A stretch of 64,000 nucleotides of DNA from Piezodorus guildinii (GCA_023052935.1 CM041297.1:106073563-106137562), one strand, 5' to 3'. Shown: positions 23,716-34,025, counted from the first letter of the stretch. The notes: a model not told the origin generated them from the letters alone. Program-made: numbers and translations.

Positions 23716-24040
23716 GAGGGAGCGGCGTGGTCTAGTGGATAGAGCACTAGTCGGCTGTGCTCCGGGTCCTGGGTTCGAATCCCGGCTGTGGCAGATATAT
23801 TATTTATTCTGTTAATTCAGTCTGGGGACAACCCTAGGGTATGGAGACCCTCCTGGGGCAGAACCAGCCTCTATAAAGTGGGTACCCAAATTAATTGGGG
23901 AAAACCTGGCGGCTGAGCGTGATTAAGGCCCAATCACCTCATTACACTGCCGTTGGCCTAGAAACAGTACGAATCTCTATATGTACTGAGCCCAAGACCC
24001 TTCATGGGTTGTAGTGGTACAGGTTTTTTTTTTTTTTTTT
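23716..24040 (+). mobile_element. tRNA-derived SINE, family 2, ending in poly(T) (full-length copy)
   Basis: A clear tRNA-like head: A box tggtctagtgg (23728-23738) and B box ggttcgaatcc (23772-23782), both matching polymerase III consensus. The body carries tatggagaccctcctgggg and gcggctgagcgtga. The 3' end is ttgtagtggtacagg followed by 17 T. The direct repeat tttaaaactaatg on the left, matched by ttttaaactaatg on the right, shows retroposition. It could be mistaken for a tRNA gene, but the body and the other copies show it is a SINE. Confidence 0.85.
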
Positions 24041-24049
24041 AAACTAATG

Positions 24050-24745
24050 AACATATTAAAAGCCAGCACTGCAATAATATGCTCACGGTCAAACATATTT
24101 TCCAAGAATGTCCCTTTTACATTTCGAGTTTGACTAATCCACTTGTTTCAATCCTTGCTTCCTCTACAATCCCTGATAATCCTCCGAGGCGTCTGAAAAG
24201 AAGATGGCCACGAAACCTTCTAGCTTAACATAGTCTTTGGAGAGCTGCCAATGGGTAGTATCCCCACATGTGAATCCATGACATTTGTATCTTGTATCTT
24301 ATTTACTAGATGTATATCATTATACAGTTGTAAATAGCAATAAATCTAATTAAAACAAAAAAAAAAAAAATGACTACACTGGGACTTACTCCAGACATTT
24401 CAATTAGTCTAGGTGATGATATAGCCAAAATATCAAAAGTACTGAACCTTATTAAATATAAATAAAATATGAAATAAACTATAGCACTTATTGTATTTAG
24501 TATTATATATCTGCAGTGATTATTAGTGATTTATTTATAATTATTAGTATTTAAATTTTTTTAAATTATTTTATTTTATTTATTATTATATATTTTTTTC
24601 GGAAACCTGTATTAATGTTTATGTATTTTCCACTATGTTCTTATTTCTATTTATATCTTTTCTTTTCTATTATCACCTTAGCGATTAATGATGCACAGGT
24701 GTTGATGACCCTGAGGTTTAACCCCTTAAAGCCCTAACAAACAAC
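24050..24745 (+). pseudogene. I-like LINE C-terminal end and 3' UTR, split by a Jockey-like LINE
   Basis: The left part (24061-24133) reads QHCNNMLTVKHIFQECPFY, closely matching the Cys-His segment of the LINE at 2132-2600. After the inserted Jockey tail the same frame continues with LGLTPDISISLGDD (24370-24420). The 3' UTR ends ggtgttgatgaccctgaggt and a caaac-rich tail at 24745, as in the other two members (2600, 48938). This is the same family as the 2.1-kb and 48.5-kb copies. Confidence 0.75.
24134..24369 (+). pseudogene. 5'-truncated Jockey-like LINE tail nested in an I-like LINE
   Basis: The frame from about 24160 ends TIPDNPPRRLKRRWPRNLLA and a stop. This is the same C-terminus as at 48150 (TIPDDLPRRLKIRWPRDILV) and 52950 minus. 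It is followed by a shared 3' UTR (gccaatgggtagtatc, tacagttgtaaatagcaat) and an A-run at 24356-24370. A short duplication tgact flanks it (24129-24133 and 24371-24375). The insertion interrupts the Cys-His region of the host LINE. Confidence 0.75.
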
Positions 24746-25560
24746 AACTTTTAAATCTGAGTAAATTCAGTATCGTCTTTCTTAAAAATACAACGAATAC
24801 TAAAACATGCAAGTAAATCTCTTTGTACACTGCCATTTGTGTTTATGCAAATTATAATACAGACCAGATTTATGATTGGATATCTAATGATACTCATAAG
24901 AAAAAGAAATCTTAAATCACTTGTAGTTTTCTAAATTTAAATATTATAAAAATAAATTCTTGCCCTAATTTCTTTATTATATCTTCATCTAAAGAACGCA
25001 TTATGAGAAATTAATGGTTATAAAAGATAACAAGTAAGTGGCTGGAATTCAATCCACGTTCACAACACTAATTTTTTTTTTTAACCGCACCATGATAATT
25101 TGCCTAAATTTGTTTTATTTATTTTTCTTTTTAAAAGTCCTGATAAAACTGTAGATTAACTCTAATTTGTTTTCTTAATCTAAGTTGTATAAAAAGAGGA
25201 GAACATAGCATTCCAGCAGCGTTGGTCGGTTGCCATCGCATGTTTAGTCGAATATATAATCATACTCTATCTCTATCAACGTCTTCTCTAAAAATTATTT
25301 TTGTATACCTACCGCTGATAAAAACAAAAAATAACGCGCTGTTTATACTTAATGAAATGCAAACAATGTGATAAAAATAACTTTATACACCAACGGTAAA
25401 CATTCTACATTCGTTCAGATAGAATGTACACAAATATTTGCCGAACGTGGTTTTACCGCAGTGTTTAGTAGCATTTCAATAGTATTAAAACGAAATTCCC
25501 CAGGAAAGTCTATTATTATTTTTTAGGAATAATGATTATAATTTCCATCTCGTTATAATC
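24746..25560. other. AT-rich spacer
   Basis: Nothing recognised; the only notable feature is a run of T at 25072-25082. Confidence 0.4.
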
Positions 25561-25668
25561 TATTTGAGGATCATTTATAAAGGACAAAGCTACAAAACCT
25601 CCGCAAATAGCGCCTTGATTAAATTATCGCTCAATAATAAATTTTAAAATCGGTAATATGAGAAAAAA

Positions 25669-26590
25669 TCTGGTGCGGGCAACACACGACTTTCACTGAC
25701 CTCCGTTTTTAAAATCGATTAAAGAATTTTCAAATGGCAGTTAGAGATAAAATTAGTGAAACTATTAAAGAATTAATTATATTGAATTTCTATAGAAACA
25801 AGTGTTTCATTAAAAAATCTATTACATTATTATATACAAAAATCACTTAGATTTATCGGATTTTTATCACTCTCTATTAACTTTTAAAAGCTTGTGTATG
25901 AGATAATTTTATTTTTTTTAATCTTAAGCTTTCCAACGGTATATTATACATGTATATTGTCTTATGTTCAAAACAAATAATTGCATTAAAAAAATATTTT
26001 TTTCAGTTTTCTCCTTAAGTTGTTTATCAAATTCGCTCAACTAGCATACTAAGCTCTTAATCATCAATGCCAACAAGATTATATTGTTATTTTAATAGAA
26101 TCTACAAAATTAAAGGTACTTTAGAAGAAGAAAATTTAAAATATGGCCATTTAAGCCCTGTCAGAATATTTTAATCAGAATGAAACCTACATGATATTAA
26201 AGCCTATTAAAGTTTACATCGATATAGCGAGTTTAATGAAAATCGTCGGAACTGTTTTTGAGAAAATCAAAAAAAAAGGTGCAATATTCATGCTATAAAG
26301 TGGCTCTTCTGGTTAGCCGATTTTGATGAAAATGTTTTTGTAACATCACGGGCGTGTAGTTGTCTTAAATATGAAATTTCAGTTTCATAGGACTTCTCGT
26401 TTCCGCCCAGGAGTTACCACACACGGACACATATACACACAGTTACAAACACACACACACAGGCCTTGTTGTGGGACTTGGTTATTTGGACTCGGGGGAC
26501 CCTAAAACGTGTATTTCCGTTGAAAACTGGAAAAATTTTCACGATCGCAATACTTCCCCTTACTATATATAGTATGTGAAATTAAAAAAA
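25669..26590 (+). mobile_element. HINE-like element, copy 9 (full length, boundaries supported by empty sites)
   Basis: 5' end tctggtgcgggcaacacacg then actttcactgacc. 3' end cccttactatatatagta followed by tgtgaaatt and A's. The flanks, when joined across the element (ttttaaaatcggtaatatgag, A-run, gatggcctaaataaattt), match two paralogous sites without it: 28613-28665 read on the minus strand and 30515-30565. The element therefore lies between A's of an A-run. A g/t-rich cacaca patch (26422-26462) has expanded inside. This is the best copy for defining the ends. Confidence 0.85.
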
Positions 26591-26670
26591 GATGGCCTAA
26601 ATAAATTTAATAAACCTGAAAATGGACAGAGACAGTATACTTATTGTAGTTCAGTACGCGTAATTTTTTT
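26591..26670 (+). repeat. Short repeat family Z flanking HINE copy 9
   Basis: The segment gatggcctaaataaatttaa and onward (cctgaaaatggacag) is repeated inverted at 28560-28665 and in direct orientation, more diverged, at 30490-30650. It seems to belong to the composite element that makes up the inverted duplication here. Confidence 0.55.
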
Positions 26671-26712
26671 GTGACTATTTGCCCATCTCTTCTACATCAT
26701 GGTAGAGAGAGG

Positions 26713-27014
26713 GTTTCTTAGGTTTCAGCCAATAAATAAACAATTTTATTTATGAAACTTTTCCAGAATGTATTGGTTTCAAATTCATGCCTTAACAGTA
26801 GAAAACCAAAAAACAGAACATTAATTTTCTTCTCCACTGTTGATTTTCTTTTCTAATTAACTCTTGATGATAGTATTGTTTAATGAGTTCTCGACTGTTA
26901 ATAATTTAAGTTGATGTACTGTTTTTTTGTTTTTCTACTGTTAAGGCATGAATTATGAGAATAATTAATTCTCGAAACGTTTCATAAATAAAATTGTTTA
27001 TTTATTTGCTGAAA
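26713..27014. mobile_element. Outward-facing inverted motif unit inside the left arm
   Basis: cttaggtttcagccaataaa on the left is mirrored by gctgaaacctaag on the right. The right half keeps the stem GAGAA/TTCTC followed by CGAAACGTTTC (26970-26993), while the left half has decayed to gaaacttttccag. A TA run follows at 27036-27057. Confidence 0.55.
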
Positions 27015-27282
27015 CCTAAGAACAGTAGAATACTTATATATATATATATATATATATCATATACAAGTCAAATTCAATCTTTTTCGATTTCAATAAATTC
27101 ATAAAAATCATGTGTTCATGCTTATGTTGATTAGTAATTATATTTTAACCAATACAGCTATTTAACTGTTACCGAGGGCCTAGTACTCGAAATTTGTTTG
27201 TGACTATTTGTCCATCTCTTCTACATCATGGTTTAAGCTAACACGTGTGAAAATTTTTTTTTTTTTCAATAAACATTTTATT

Positions 27283-27440
27283 TGTTGATTTCATTTAACG
27301 TTACTTTTATGCTACAGCGGCTAATTGGACGATACATAAATGATAGGATTCTATAACGAGTACCTGTATCGCACAGACTTGGGACCAACATTTTACGTCC
27401 CTTCCGAATGAAGGCATTACCAAGTATTTTTTACCCCATA
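27283..27440 (-). mobile_element. SINE family 1, partial copy
   Basis: Minus-strand 3' two thirds of the SINE: ttaacgttacttttatgct, cgagtacctgtatcgcac, acgtcccttccgaatgaagg. The tRNA head is missing. Confidence 0.65.
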
Positions 27441-27669
27441 AAATACAACATTAATGGAGTTATGTTACATTTTATTATATTTTTCTCTCTCTTTTAGTAT
27501 TTCTTTTTTAATTTTTGTAATGAATTAATAAAATCGACCGCAAGCTGATAATATGCATCGGTTTCATTCTAATCCCTAGAATGAAAAACGCAAATTAATC
27601 CAGCCATTGATCATCACAGTTTAAACCAAGGTCAGAACATAGCTATCTGTTAGGAAACACCTTAATAAG

Positions 27670-27975
27670 TCGTCCTGAATGGGACGGCTGAGAGCTGGAC
27701 TAAGGACTGAGGGCAGCCGCAGCGGAGGCTAAGACCAGAGGCTGATCGGAGCAAAGCCCGCCGCTAAGCCCCAAGTCCGCTGTGGCTTAGCCCTGGGGCG
27801 GGGGAGGGGAGGAGGGGAGGGGAGCAGGAGGGGAGGTAACCGTAAATAATAGCGGGAGGTAACTCCCGGGTCCCATATATCTGACTAAACTCGCCCCCTT
27901 CTAATCTTTCTCTAATCCGTCCTCCCCTTGCCCGATCGGCAGTCCCCATCCTCCGGAAGAATCCTTCGTCCTGCA
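27670..27975. other. GC-rich patch with purine-rich strand
   Basis: The most GC-rich stretch of the window. It includes a G-run tract with gggggaggggaggagggga-type sequence (27797-27835) and caactcccgggtccc-like repeats around 27838-27873. No protein match; the 70-codon minus ORF at 27764 is compositional. Possibly a retroelement UTR. Confidence 0.35.
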
Positions 27976-28039
27976 TTTTCGAAAATATGTCCTTGTTATA
28001 TTGGAAAGGATTTTTATGAGCAAGAAGACCGTTAGAGAA

Positions 28040-28318
28040 CTCTAATACTGTTATATTTTAAATCAAGTTAGGTAATACCAAAGCTTTTAACTAAGGATTA
28101 GACGTATTTAGTGATATAAACTATTATTTTATCACTTGATTACAAAAATTAAAAAAGAAAAACCAAAAAATAGAGAAAAATATAATACAATGTACCCTAA
28201 CAGGGAACTAGCGTCACAACTTTGATTCAAGCAACACCAACTCTAATACTGTTATATTTTAAACCATATTAGGTGATACCAACGCTTTTACTTAAGGATT
28301 AAGAGTGTTTAATGAAAA
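28040..28318. repeat. 80-bp direct repeat, two copies
   Basis: ctctaatactgttatatttt begins both copies (28040-28118 and 28241-28318). They stay about 80% alike through gctttta.ctaaggatta. The spacer is AT-rich. Confidence 0.7.
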
Positions 28319-28321
28319 TGA

Positions 28322-28470
28322 TTCAGGTGGTAAAAAATACTTGGTAATGCCGTCTTTCGGAAAGGACGTAAAATGGTTGTCAAAAGCCTGTGCGCTATCA
28401 AGTACTCCTTAAAGGATCTAAATCATTTATGCCTCATTAGTATGAAAGTGACGTTAAATGAAATAAGCAG
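28322..28470 (+). mobile_element. SINE family 1, partial copy
   Basis: Plus-strand 3' half: ggtaatgccgtctttcgg, aagcctgtgcgctatcaagt, aagtgacgttaaatgaaat. It faces the minus-strand partial at 27283 and may be part of the inverted duplication. Confidence 0.6.
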
Positions 28471-28957
28471 ATAAAAATTTTTTTTCAAATTAATTTTTAC
28501 ATGTGTTAGCTTAAACCATGATGTAGAAGAGATGGGCAAATAGTCACAAACAAATTTCGAGTACTATACTAAAATATGAATACTGCATCTGTCCATTTCA
28601 AGGTTTATTAAATTATTTAGGACATATTTTTTTTTTCTTGTTACCGATTTTAAAATGGAATATATTAAACTCTTCAGACATAATTGATATAGGGGACTAT
28701 TTTATGTTGTTTTAATCGTGGAATCATCTAGTACTATCTATTTTAAGGTCTATTATCGAATTATTTAAATCTTCCAATATCAAGATAAATGTTATGTAAA
28801 ATGGCACTTGGTAACAGTTAACTAGGCGTATTGGTTAAAATATAATTACTAATTAACATAAGCATGAACACATGTTAATATGTTTACATGATTTTTATGA
28901 ATTTATTGAAATCGAAAAAGATTGAATTTGACTTGTATATGATGTATATATAAAGTA

Positions 28958-29276
28958 TTCTACTGTTCTTAGGTTTAAGCCAGTAAATAAACAATTTTAT
29001 TTATGAAACGTTTCGAGAATTCATCATTCTCATAATTCATGCCTTAACAGTAGAAAAACAAAAAACAGTACATCAACTTAAATTATCAACAGTCGAGAAC
29101 TCATTAAACAATACTATTATCAAGAGCTAATTAGAAAAGAAAATCAACAGTGGAGAAGAAAATTAATGTTCTGTTTTTTGGTTTTCTACTGTTAAGGCAT
29201 GAATTTGAGACCAATACATTCTGGAAAAGTTTCATAAATAAAATTATTTATTTATTGGCTGAAACCTAAGAACAGT
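28958..29276. mobile_element. Outward-facing inverted motif unit inside the right arm
   Basis: Mirror of the 26713-27014 unit. Here the left half is the better one: gaaacgtttcgagaattcat at 29005, minus-strand stem GAGAA/TTCTC next to CGAAACG. The right half is decayed. The TA tract at 29329 begins about 50 bases beyond it. Confidence 0.55.
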
Positions 29277-29321
29277 AAATTATCAACAAAAAAAATAAAT
29301 AAATGAAAAAAAAAATATATC

Positions 29322-29328
<7 letters not shown>

Positions 29329-29402
<74 letters not shown>
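29329..29402. repeat. (TA)n microsatellite
   Basis: About 74 bases of TA, bordering the inverted element at 29403. Confidence 0.95.
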
Positions 29403-29409
<7 letters not shown>

Positions 29410-29808
29410 GTTTGAAATAATTCGGGTTTTAGGTCATTAAACTATCACTCCTTCTTAATTTTCTTTATTTGGACGTTTCGATCCTCCGTCTATGTATATA
29501 CATAGGATCCTTTTCAACACTGCAATTAAACATAATTAGTTACATTTTGTGGTATGTTGGTTACATTTTCCATAAAACATCTATCTATAGCCAGGTACAA
29601 TATATTATAAAAACATCTTACCAAAGAATTTCATTGAGCACCGGCACACCACTCAGGCTAACTACAGGGCACTGGGATCTCCAAGCACTCCCCCCTCCAG
29701 CCTTGGCGGCCGAAGCACAACTTATTAATAAATAAATTTAATAAAATTATCCTAGTAAAAACAACAATATAAATAGTAAAGACCCGAATTATTTCAAACA
29801 AAATTATA
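29403..29808. mobile_element. TA-flanked element with inverted ends and a motif copy
   Basis: Ends are mirrored: attttgtttgaaataattcg at the left and its complement at 29783-29805. Minus-strand 29473-29520 has the stem GGATCC/GGATC next to CGAAACGTCC, preceded by TTGAAAA, a weak form of the shared motif. TA microsatellites abut both sides. The ORF at 29469-29735 does not resemble a known protein. Confidence 0.5.
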
Positions 29809-29811
29809 TAT

Positions 29812-29815
29812 ATAC

Positions 29816-29896
<81 letters not shown>

Positions 29897-29898
29897 TA
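29812..29898. repeat. (TA)n microsatellite
   Basis: About 80 bases of TA with single interruptions (cagata, cata), directly beside the palindrome that follows. Confidence 0.9.
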
Positions 29899-29983
29899 TA
29901 TTTTTGATCATATCGATTGGAAATAATCTCTTCTTACTTTTGTTCATATGTATCCTTTATTAACACATGTTACACTTTATTAC

Positions 29984-30013
29984 GTTTCGAGGCTTCATTT
30001 GCCTCATCTTCAG
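29984..30013 (-). ncRNA. Hammerhead-like ribozyme core (left arm)
   Basis: Minus strand: CTGAAGA, T, stem GAGGC/GCCTC (loop aaatgaa), GAAAC. It fits CUGANGA plus GAAAC with the variable base at the position where hammerheads allow any base. Confidence 0.45.
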
Positions 30014-30183
30014 ATATTATCATATTTTTATATAATATAGGTCATTTAAATAAATTTAAATCACAACATTAATTCTGTTACTTCATAATCACATATGTCA
30101 ATATGCACTATTAATGTAACAGAATTAATGTTGTGATTTAAATTTATTTAAATGACCTATATTATATAAAAATATGATAATAT

Positions 30184-30213
30184 CTGAAGATGAGGCAAAT
30201 GAAGCCTCGAAAC
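30184..30213 (+). ncRNA. Hammerhead-like ribozyme core (right arm)
   Basis: Exact mirror of the left-arm copy. Downstream sequence (gtaataaagtgtaac) offers at best a two-pair stem III, so catalytic competence is doubtful. Confidence 0.45.
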
Positions 30214-30681
30214 GTAATAAAGTGTAACATGTGTTAATAAAGGATACATATGAACAAAAGTAAGAAGAGATTATTTCCAATCGATATGATCATATGATAT
30301 ACTCTTCTATAATAGCGAATGATATATATATTTTTTTGTGATATATTTTTTAAGCGTTGTTGACCTTTTATTTTTACTAGAATAATTTTATTAAATTTAT
30401 TTATTAATAAGTAGTTGAGCTTCGGCCGCTAAGGCTGGAGGGGGGAGGAGGGTGTTAGGAGATCCCAGTGCCCAAGTAGATGTATCCAATACATCTAAAG
30501 AGTTTAGAATTATCAATTTTAAAATCAATAATGTGAAAAAAAAGATGTCCTAAGTAAATTAATTATAGACCAAAAAATGGTTTCTAAAAAAAGTAAAAGT
30601 GTAATCTTTACTACTGGCTGCTTATTGGAGTGCAGTACTCTCAGTTTTTATTTTTTTTAAGTATTTTCCCATATCTTCCAT

Positions 30682-30928
30682 TTTTCTTGCTCTGGCGCGA
30701 CAGGCCGTGTAGGCCCTCGGCAGTATGGTGTAATCTCCTGAGAGAATATACTTACGACGTTTATCGATGAAATTTTAAAGGGTGGGTTATCACTCTGTGC
30801 GGCTAGTTTTGTGAGTGGCTGACGGCTCTCACATACCCGAGGGAGAGGCTGTGAGTGAATCCTTATTTAATTATATCCTTATAAACGTCCTGCTGGGACT
30901 GATATCCGAATTTACAGCCACGGGCTAC
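30682..30928 (-). mobile_element. tRNA-derived SINE, family 3
   Basis: Minus copy of the 45377 family: ctctggcgcgacaggccgt at its 3' end, gtgagtggctgacggctctc in the body, ccacgggctaccc at the tRNA-like head. The target duplication ccatatcttccat (30669-30681) is matched by ccatatctaccat (30929-30941). The B-box region is decayed. Confidence 0.7.
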
Positions 30929-30941
30929 CCATATCTACCAT

Positions 30942-32165
30942 GATCGAGTAAATCTTTGAAATATGGAAGTAAAAAAGATATATTTTTCATTATTATTATA
31001 AACCTGCTAATTGTTTATTTATAAAACAAGAAATTAGTTTTTGAAACATTACGTGTCTTTTAATGGATGGCTAGGTCACAAATTTTATTTTAATTTGCTA
31101 CATAAATTTTGTTTTTAAATGTTTGTTAAGGTAAGTCTTTCAACCTTAGAGTTAAATCTTGTATGAAAATTCTATAAAAATATACATATATATTCAAAGA
31201 TGTAAAATAATCAATTTAAATTACATTATGTTATCAAAATGATGAACCTGGAAGAAGTAAATATTTGTATATTTTATTATTACGACATTCCAGCTGTCTA
31301 TTGTTTTTAAAAGACCCTTTGCCAAAATTATAAAATTTCAACATTGAAAGCTCTTGCATTCGATCACGAATCGAGATAGCTAAGTAATTAATTATAAATA
31401 TCTTTGATTGTTTTAGTTAAGTAACGATTTAGGAACCAAGGCCGACGGTGGAGTAATAGACTGTGACACCGTTGAGTAATTCGTCGACTGAAATTAAAAG
31501 CCCTACGTCATTCGGTAAAAGCCAACTGAGAACTGGATTTAAAGTTTCGTACGGCTCTTTTGTTTTAGTAAATTTGATTGTTATTTCTTCGAATCAGATC
31601 AGTGAGGCACAGAAACAACGTAGACTCAAAACTTGTTTCGCGATGCCAAAATGTAATGGAATTGCAAAAGTTAAATAAATTACTTGACATAGGAACCCTA
31701 ACTCGTATAATTAAATATAAAAATATCGTTCGACTTTGAAATAAAAAATAAAATAAATTCAGGTATACAGATTTTGGTTTATTATTTTCAATAATGAATC
31801 ATTGTAATCATTATATATTACCTATACTCTTAACAATGTTTTTAATATATTACCGTCATATATCACTTCAAATTGTTCATATTTAAAATTTTAATTGTTC
31901 ACATATTTTTCCTTTTTCATTTGTTTCATTTGCTTAGTCTCTCTTTATACATTCCTATTACAATATCATCATCTCAATTCTGTCTACTTCCATACTTTAT
32001 AACTATCATCTTAATTTTGTTTATTTCCATACTTTATAACTGTCATTTTATTATCATATTACATTTAATTTTATTTATGTTCCCATATTATATTACTGTC
32101 ATATTATTATTATATACCTAACGCATTATTAAGTCTATATATTACATTGGTTGTTATCTTGTTTC
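30942..32165. other. AT-rich region with a low-complexity tandem tract
   Basis: 31965-32120 holds imperfect repeats of a unit of roughly 45-50 bases (ttccatactttataact-type), which create an 82-codon T-rich ORF that is not a gene. The rest shows nothing recognisable. Confidence 0.4.
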
Positions 32166-32275
32166 TTTTAGCCTTGATGAAGGCCCACATTGTAGGCCGA
32201 AACGTCGGCACATAATCATAATACAATAGCACTTGTTTTAAATGTGTGTTTCTAATTTATGACCGCACCCCCAAC
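32166..32275 (+). mobile_element. Single Penelope-like terminal motif
   Basis: ccttgatgaaggcc, loop cacattgta, then ggccgaaacgtcggc: the stem GGCC/GGCC beside CGAAACGTCGG. About 60 bases later comes tatgaccgcacccccaacc, shared with 1890-1905. No mirrored partner is seen here. Confidence 0.5.
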
Positions 32276-32879
32276 CATCTTCCTCATCTAATTTCTCAAC
32301 TGTCAGCAATAAATCCATCATTATAACATTGATTACGATCTTTGAAATTCGAGTAAAGATTTTAATTAAAATTGCCTCGACAAAAAAGAATATTAACCAA
32401 AAAGAAGATTGGTTTTTATCTTCTTCGTGGGTCATTTTAATTATTTAGTATTTAACAAGTTTCAACTCAGTTTCTCGACAACTGAATTAGTTAAATACTC
32501 AGTACGTTTAATTATTGCAGTTAAGTAAAATTTAATTTTAACAAAACTTTCTATATTTATATTCAACTGGACTTTGTCACTTTCAAAATAAACAGCTCAT
32601 ATTTTGTGCATCACCAAGAATCAATACATCAATAGATGGCATAACAGTTTGCCCTAACAATTTGCGTTTGTTTGGTTTTATCTCAGTAGCTCAAACTAAC
32701 ATTAATTACGATCTTAGAAATTCGAGTGAATATTTTAATTAAAATTGTCTGGACAAAAAAGAAGATTGGTTTTATCTTCTAAATTAAAAATTATTGTTTT
32801 TTTTTTCAAACAAACGAATATAGAATTTTTTTTTTTTTTACATAGCTTCATATCGAATGTAATCAATAGTCTGCTTCCA

Positions 32880-33070
32880 ATTGTTTGTTTATTCATTTAG
32901 TCCACTTGTATGGTACTTTATCTCATTGGATGATGCTATAGTCGGAGTCCTATATCTTACTTATCCAGGTTTAATTAGGATAGGGATCTTTAGCGAGTAC
33001 CTGACATAGTACAGGCTTAGAGCCACCATTTTAAGTCCCTCTCGAAGGACAGCATTACCAAGGTCTACTT
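32880..33070 (-). mobile_element. SINE family 1, partial copy
   Basis: Minus strand; tgtttgtttattcatttag at its 3' tail, then gtttaattaggatagggatc and gtccctctcgaaggac. It lacks the tRNA-like head. Confidence 0.7.
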
Positions 33071-33237
33071 CTAATTGTTTCATCACATCATTAGTAGCTT
33101 AGGAACATGTTTCTATAGTCTAATTCTTTAGCAGGATACTTCTCTTTAAAATTAATATTACTTCTTTTTTATAAATATATCCTACCTTTCCTTTTCCAAA
33201 CTATTCATCAGTTTTACGGAATTCATTAACGTTCATG

Positions 33238-33500
33238 AGTTTGTTTATTTTTTTTTTGTTTAACGTCACTTTATCCTACTCTCTGACTCCTAAATTCTGC
33301 AAATCCATGTTTAATTAGGATAGGAATCTTTAAAGAATATCTTACATCACACAGGCTCGAAACCATTTTACGTTTTCTCCGAAGGACGACATTAACCATG
33401 ATTTTTCCACTTTAAAAATCCTTTGGTCATCTGCCGGGTTTGAAACAGCAACCTTGGGTATAGAAGTCGGCTATGCTAGCCACTACACCCCAGGTGACCC
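33238..33500 (-). mobile_element. SINE family 1, nearly complete copy
   Basis: Minus strand with tail, body (ttcgttt..cgaaggacgac region) and head: the B-box complement gggtttgaaac at about 33437 and the A-box complement ccactacacccca near 33481 are recognisable. The target duplication is unclear. Confidence 0.7.
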
Positions 33501-33848
33501 TATTCGTGAGTTATTCTCAGTGTATATACATACAATGTTCTCATATATATGAGCCTTTTATTTATTGAGTTGCACAAGTCCATTTATACTTGAAGATATT
33601 TATTATTGATAGTATCCGATAGCATTGACGAGGGTAATTTTAATTATTTAGTATATAACAAGTTTCAACTCAGTTTCTCGACTACTGAATTAGTTGAATA
33701 CTCAGTACGTTTAATTATTGGAGTTAAACAAAAATTTCTCTATTTATATTTAACTGCACTTGGTCACTTTCACAATAAATAGCTCATATTTTCTGCATCA
33801 AAAAGAATTAAATATATAAATATGCACTTTAAATATATAGAATAGAAA

Positions 33849-34010
33849 AATGAACTTTATTCCGGGACATAGTCCCTTAAGGATAACATTGATGTTACAA
33901 ATAAATATAGCTCTTCTGGCCAGAATACATAAAATAGATTAAATTATTTACAAATTTAATTATTTACATAGGTATAGTAGATTAGCCAAAAAAAAAATAA
34001 ATAAATAAAA
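33849..34010 (-). mobile_element. Probable LINE 3' end
   Basis: On the minus strand the stretch reads ccttaagggactatgtcccg, then gaataaagttcatttttc. That is a short inverted repeat followed by a polyadenylation-like signal and an A-rich end, as at the 3' termini of poly(A) LINEs. No coding part remains, so this is tentative. Confidence 0.4.
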
Positions 34011-34025
34011 TAAAATATAATAAAT

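Larger units (their letters stand above)
26655..29285. repeat. 2.6-kb composite inverted duplication
   Basis: Left arm about 26655-27260 and right arm about 28480-29285 are mirror images. Both include the tract catctcttctacatcatgg, a 300-bp inner inverted unit, a TA run and aatctttttcgatttcaat. The right arm has about 240 extra bases (28565-28805, containing family Z) relative to the left. Between the arms lie two facing SINE remnants, an 80-bp direct repeat and a GC-rich patch. No coding sequence is recognised. Confidence 0.7.
29906..30291. mobile_element. Near-perfect palindrome with diverging hammerhead-like motifs
   Basis: Left arm 29906-30081, loop 30082-30115, right arm 30116-30291. 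The arms look almost identical, implying recent origin or active gene conversion. Each arm carries the motif pointing outward (minus 29984-30013, plus 30184-30213). No coding sequence. It fits head-to-head terminal units of a Penelope-like element. Confidence 0.75.
29640..30475. repeat. Nested inverted repeat around a palindrome
   Basis: 29640-29760 (with cccccctccagccttggcgg and ttattaataaataaatttaa) recurs inverted at 30365-30475. Inside lie the 29406-29808 right end, a TA tract, and the 29906-30291 palindrome. The whole is symmetrical about position 30,098 except for length differences in the TA tracts. Confidence 0.7.
32321..33816. repeat. Local segmental duplications
   Basis: The tract gatctttgaaattcgagt and following (32321-32420) recurs at 32697-32790. 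The tract attatttagtatttaacaag and following 200 bases (32435-32640) recurs at 33640-33815, offset about 1.2 kb. Two minus-strand SINEs lie between the copies. Confidence 0.65.

Noticed and set aside
23716..23790. A tRNA gene
   Set aside because: The A and B boxes are good, but the unit continues into a body shared by several copies with target duplications, so it is a SINE head.
29984..30013. A fully functional hammerhead ribozyme
   Set aside because: Core boxes and stem II are present, but I could not find a convincing stem III with a cleavage triplet or a stem I, so only hammerhead-like is claimed.
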